Source: Nitrosophilus labii (GTDB lineage Bacteria > Campylobacterota > Campylobacteria > Campylobacterales > Nitratiruptoraceae). Taken from it: 64,000 nucleotides of DNA. The stretch covers positions 1,364,001 to 1,428,000 of the forward strand of contig NZ_AP022826.1 of NCBI RefSeq assembly GCF_014466985.1, written 5' to 3'. The translations under genes were made by a program, and so were the position numbers. The first letter of the stretch is position 1; the number at the start of each line of letters is the position of its first letter. Under the pieces are notes generated by a model. That model worked only from the letters and a program-made list of their open reading frames with translations. It was not told the origin of the DNA and did no database searches. Shown piece by piece: positions 63,823-64,000 of the stretch.

Positions 63823-64000
63823 TAGTGACCTCCTATATGGTCTAAATGAGTTATATTGTTAAAAAGATTGTATCCCTCTTCTCTTTTGCTAGCTAGTGGA
63901 TTAAGCTGAACTTCTCCACCTCCAACATAAAAATGTTTAGGATGAGTATTTTTCTCAGGTTTTCTAACTTTTACTCCACCATCTTTTTGATGAGCCATAA
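63822..64000 (-). CDS. Fe-S electron-transfer subunit (partial C-terminus)
   Basis: The reverse strand from the window edge reads MAHQKDGGVKVRKPEKNTHP, then HFYVGGGEVQLNPLASKREE, ending ITHLDHIGGH. This C-terminal tail fits a PsrB/TtrB-type 4Fe-4S subunit. The ferredoxin motifs are beyond the window. It ends at the NrfD start codon. Confidence 0.7.
   Translation of the reverse strand, partial: MAHQKDGGVKVRKPEKNTHPKHFYVGGGEVQLNPLASKREEGYNLFNNITHLDHIGGH

Overview
The window looks like chromosome of a Campylobacterota (epsilonproteobacterial) bacterium. The evidence is AT-rich DNA, the L21-L27-Obg-ProB-Fmt-BirA-ParA-ParB-AtpF'-AtpF-AtpH gene order typical of that phylum, many small periplasmic cytochromes c, a carboxynorspermidine synthase, an NrfD-type molybdoenzyme complex, and many family-specific hypotheticals. 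The profile (anaerobic respiratory enzymes, malate dehydrogenase, ETF genes) suggests a hydrothermal or sulfidic chemolithotroph. The genus cannot be fixed from the sequence.

Layout. 1-7000: one long minus-strand housekeeping operon from rplU down to the ATP synthase b, b' and delta subunits. 7000-19300: mixed small operons (ridA, DUF2231 protein, dapE, a YqiA-like esterase, a pentaheme cytochrome, a GH114 glycosidase with a DUF2238 membrane protein, a thioredoxin, an SF1 helicase, an EI24-type membrane protein, an HD protein, exported proteins). 19700-24450: a respiratory-type module on the minus strand, ETF-quinone oxidoreductase, a single-chain EtfB-EtfA fusion, and malate dehydrogenase. 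24730-33950: a tightly overlapping seven-gene operon (M1 peptidase/ChaN/PDZ fusion, aminotransferase, unknown protein, murC, membrane protein, dam, mutS2). 33960-42680: thiF-like, nitrilase-like, xseB, metX, guaB, gatA, a 37-residue membrane microprotein, ileS. 42800-44490: cinA and a tRNA cluster (Lys, Glu, Val, Asp). 44570-47570: YigZ, Nudix, PolX, small membrane protein. 47637-53240: a two-component system followed by small periplasmic cytochromes, interrupted by an IS110-family element. 53320-56250: carboxynorspermidine synthase and a frameshifted IS256-family element with an 8-bp target duplication. 56290-64000: accessory genes (polyferredoxin, TorD-like chaperone, cytochrome c) and a three-subunit membrane molybdoenzyme (catalytic subunit, NrfD anchor, 4Fe-4S subunit cut by the window end).

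The most unusual feature is a family of intergenic arrays built from degenerate 7-bp units (types such as GGAATTR, TTAAGAG, AATCGTA, ACCAATA). Most start at or within a few bases of a stop codon. On the strand of the preceding gene they usually run from a G-rich arm to a C-rich arm, so the transcript can fold into a long imperfect hairpin. Other points of interest are the EtfBA fusion whose EtfB half carries a DGDT segment typical of bifurcating ETFs, a structured 5' leader of the IS110 transposase that is a bridge-RNA candidate, a nested-inverted-repeat element at 56772-56961, GC-rich palindromic blocks (one inserted in frame in a transposase), an M1-ChaN-PDZ fusion, and a nitrilase homologue without its catalytic cysteine. 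No CRISPR array, complete prophage or rRNA operon is present.
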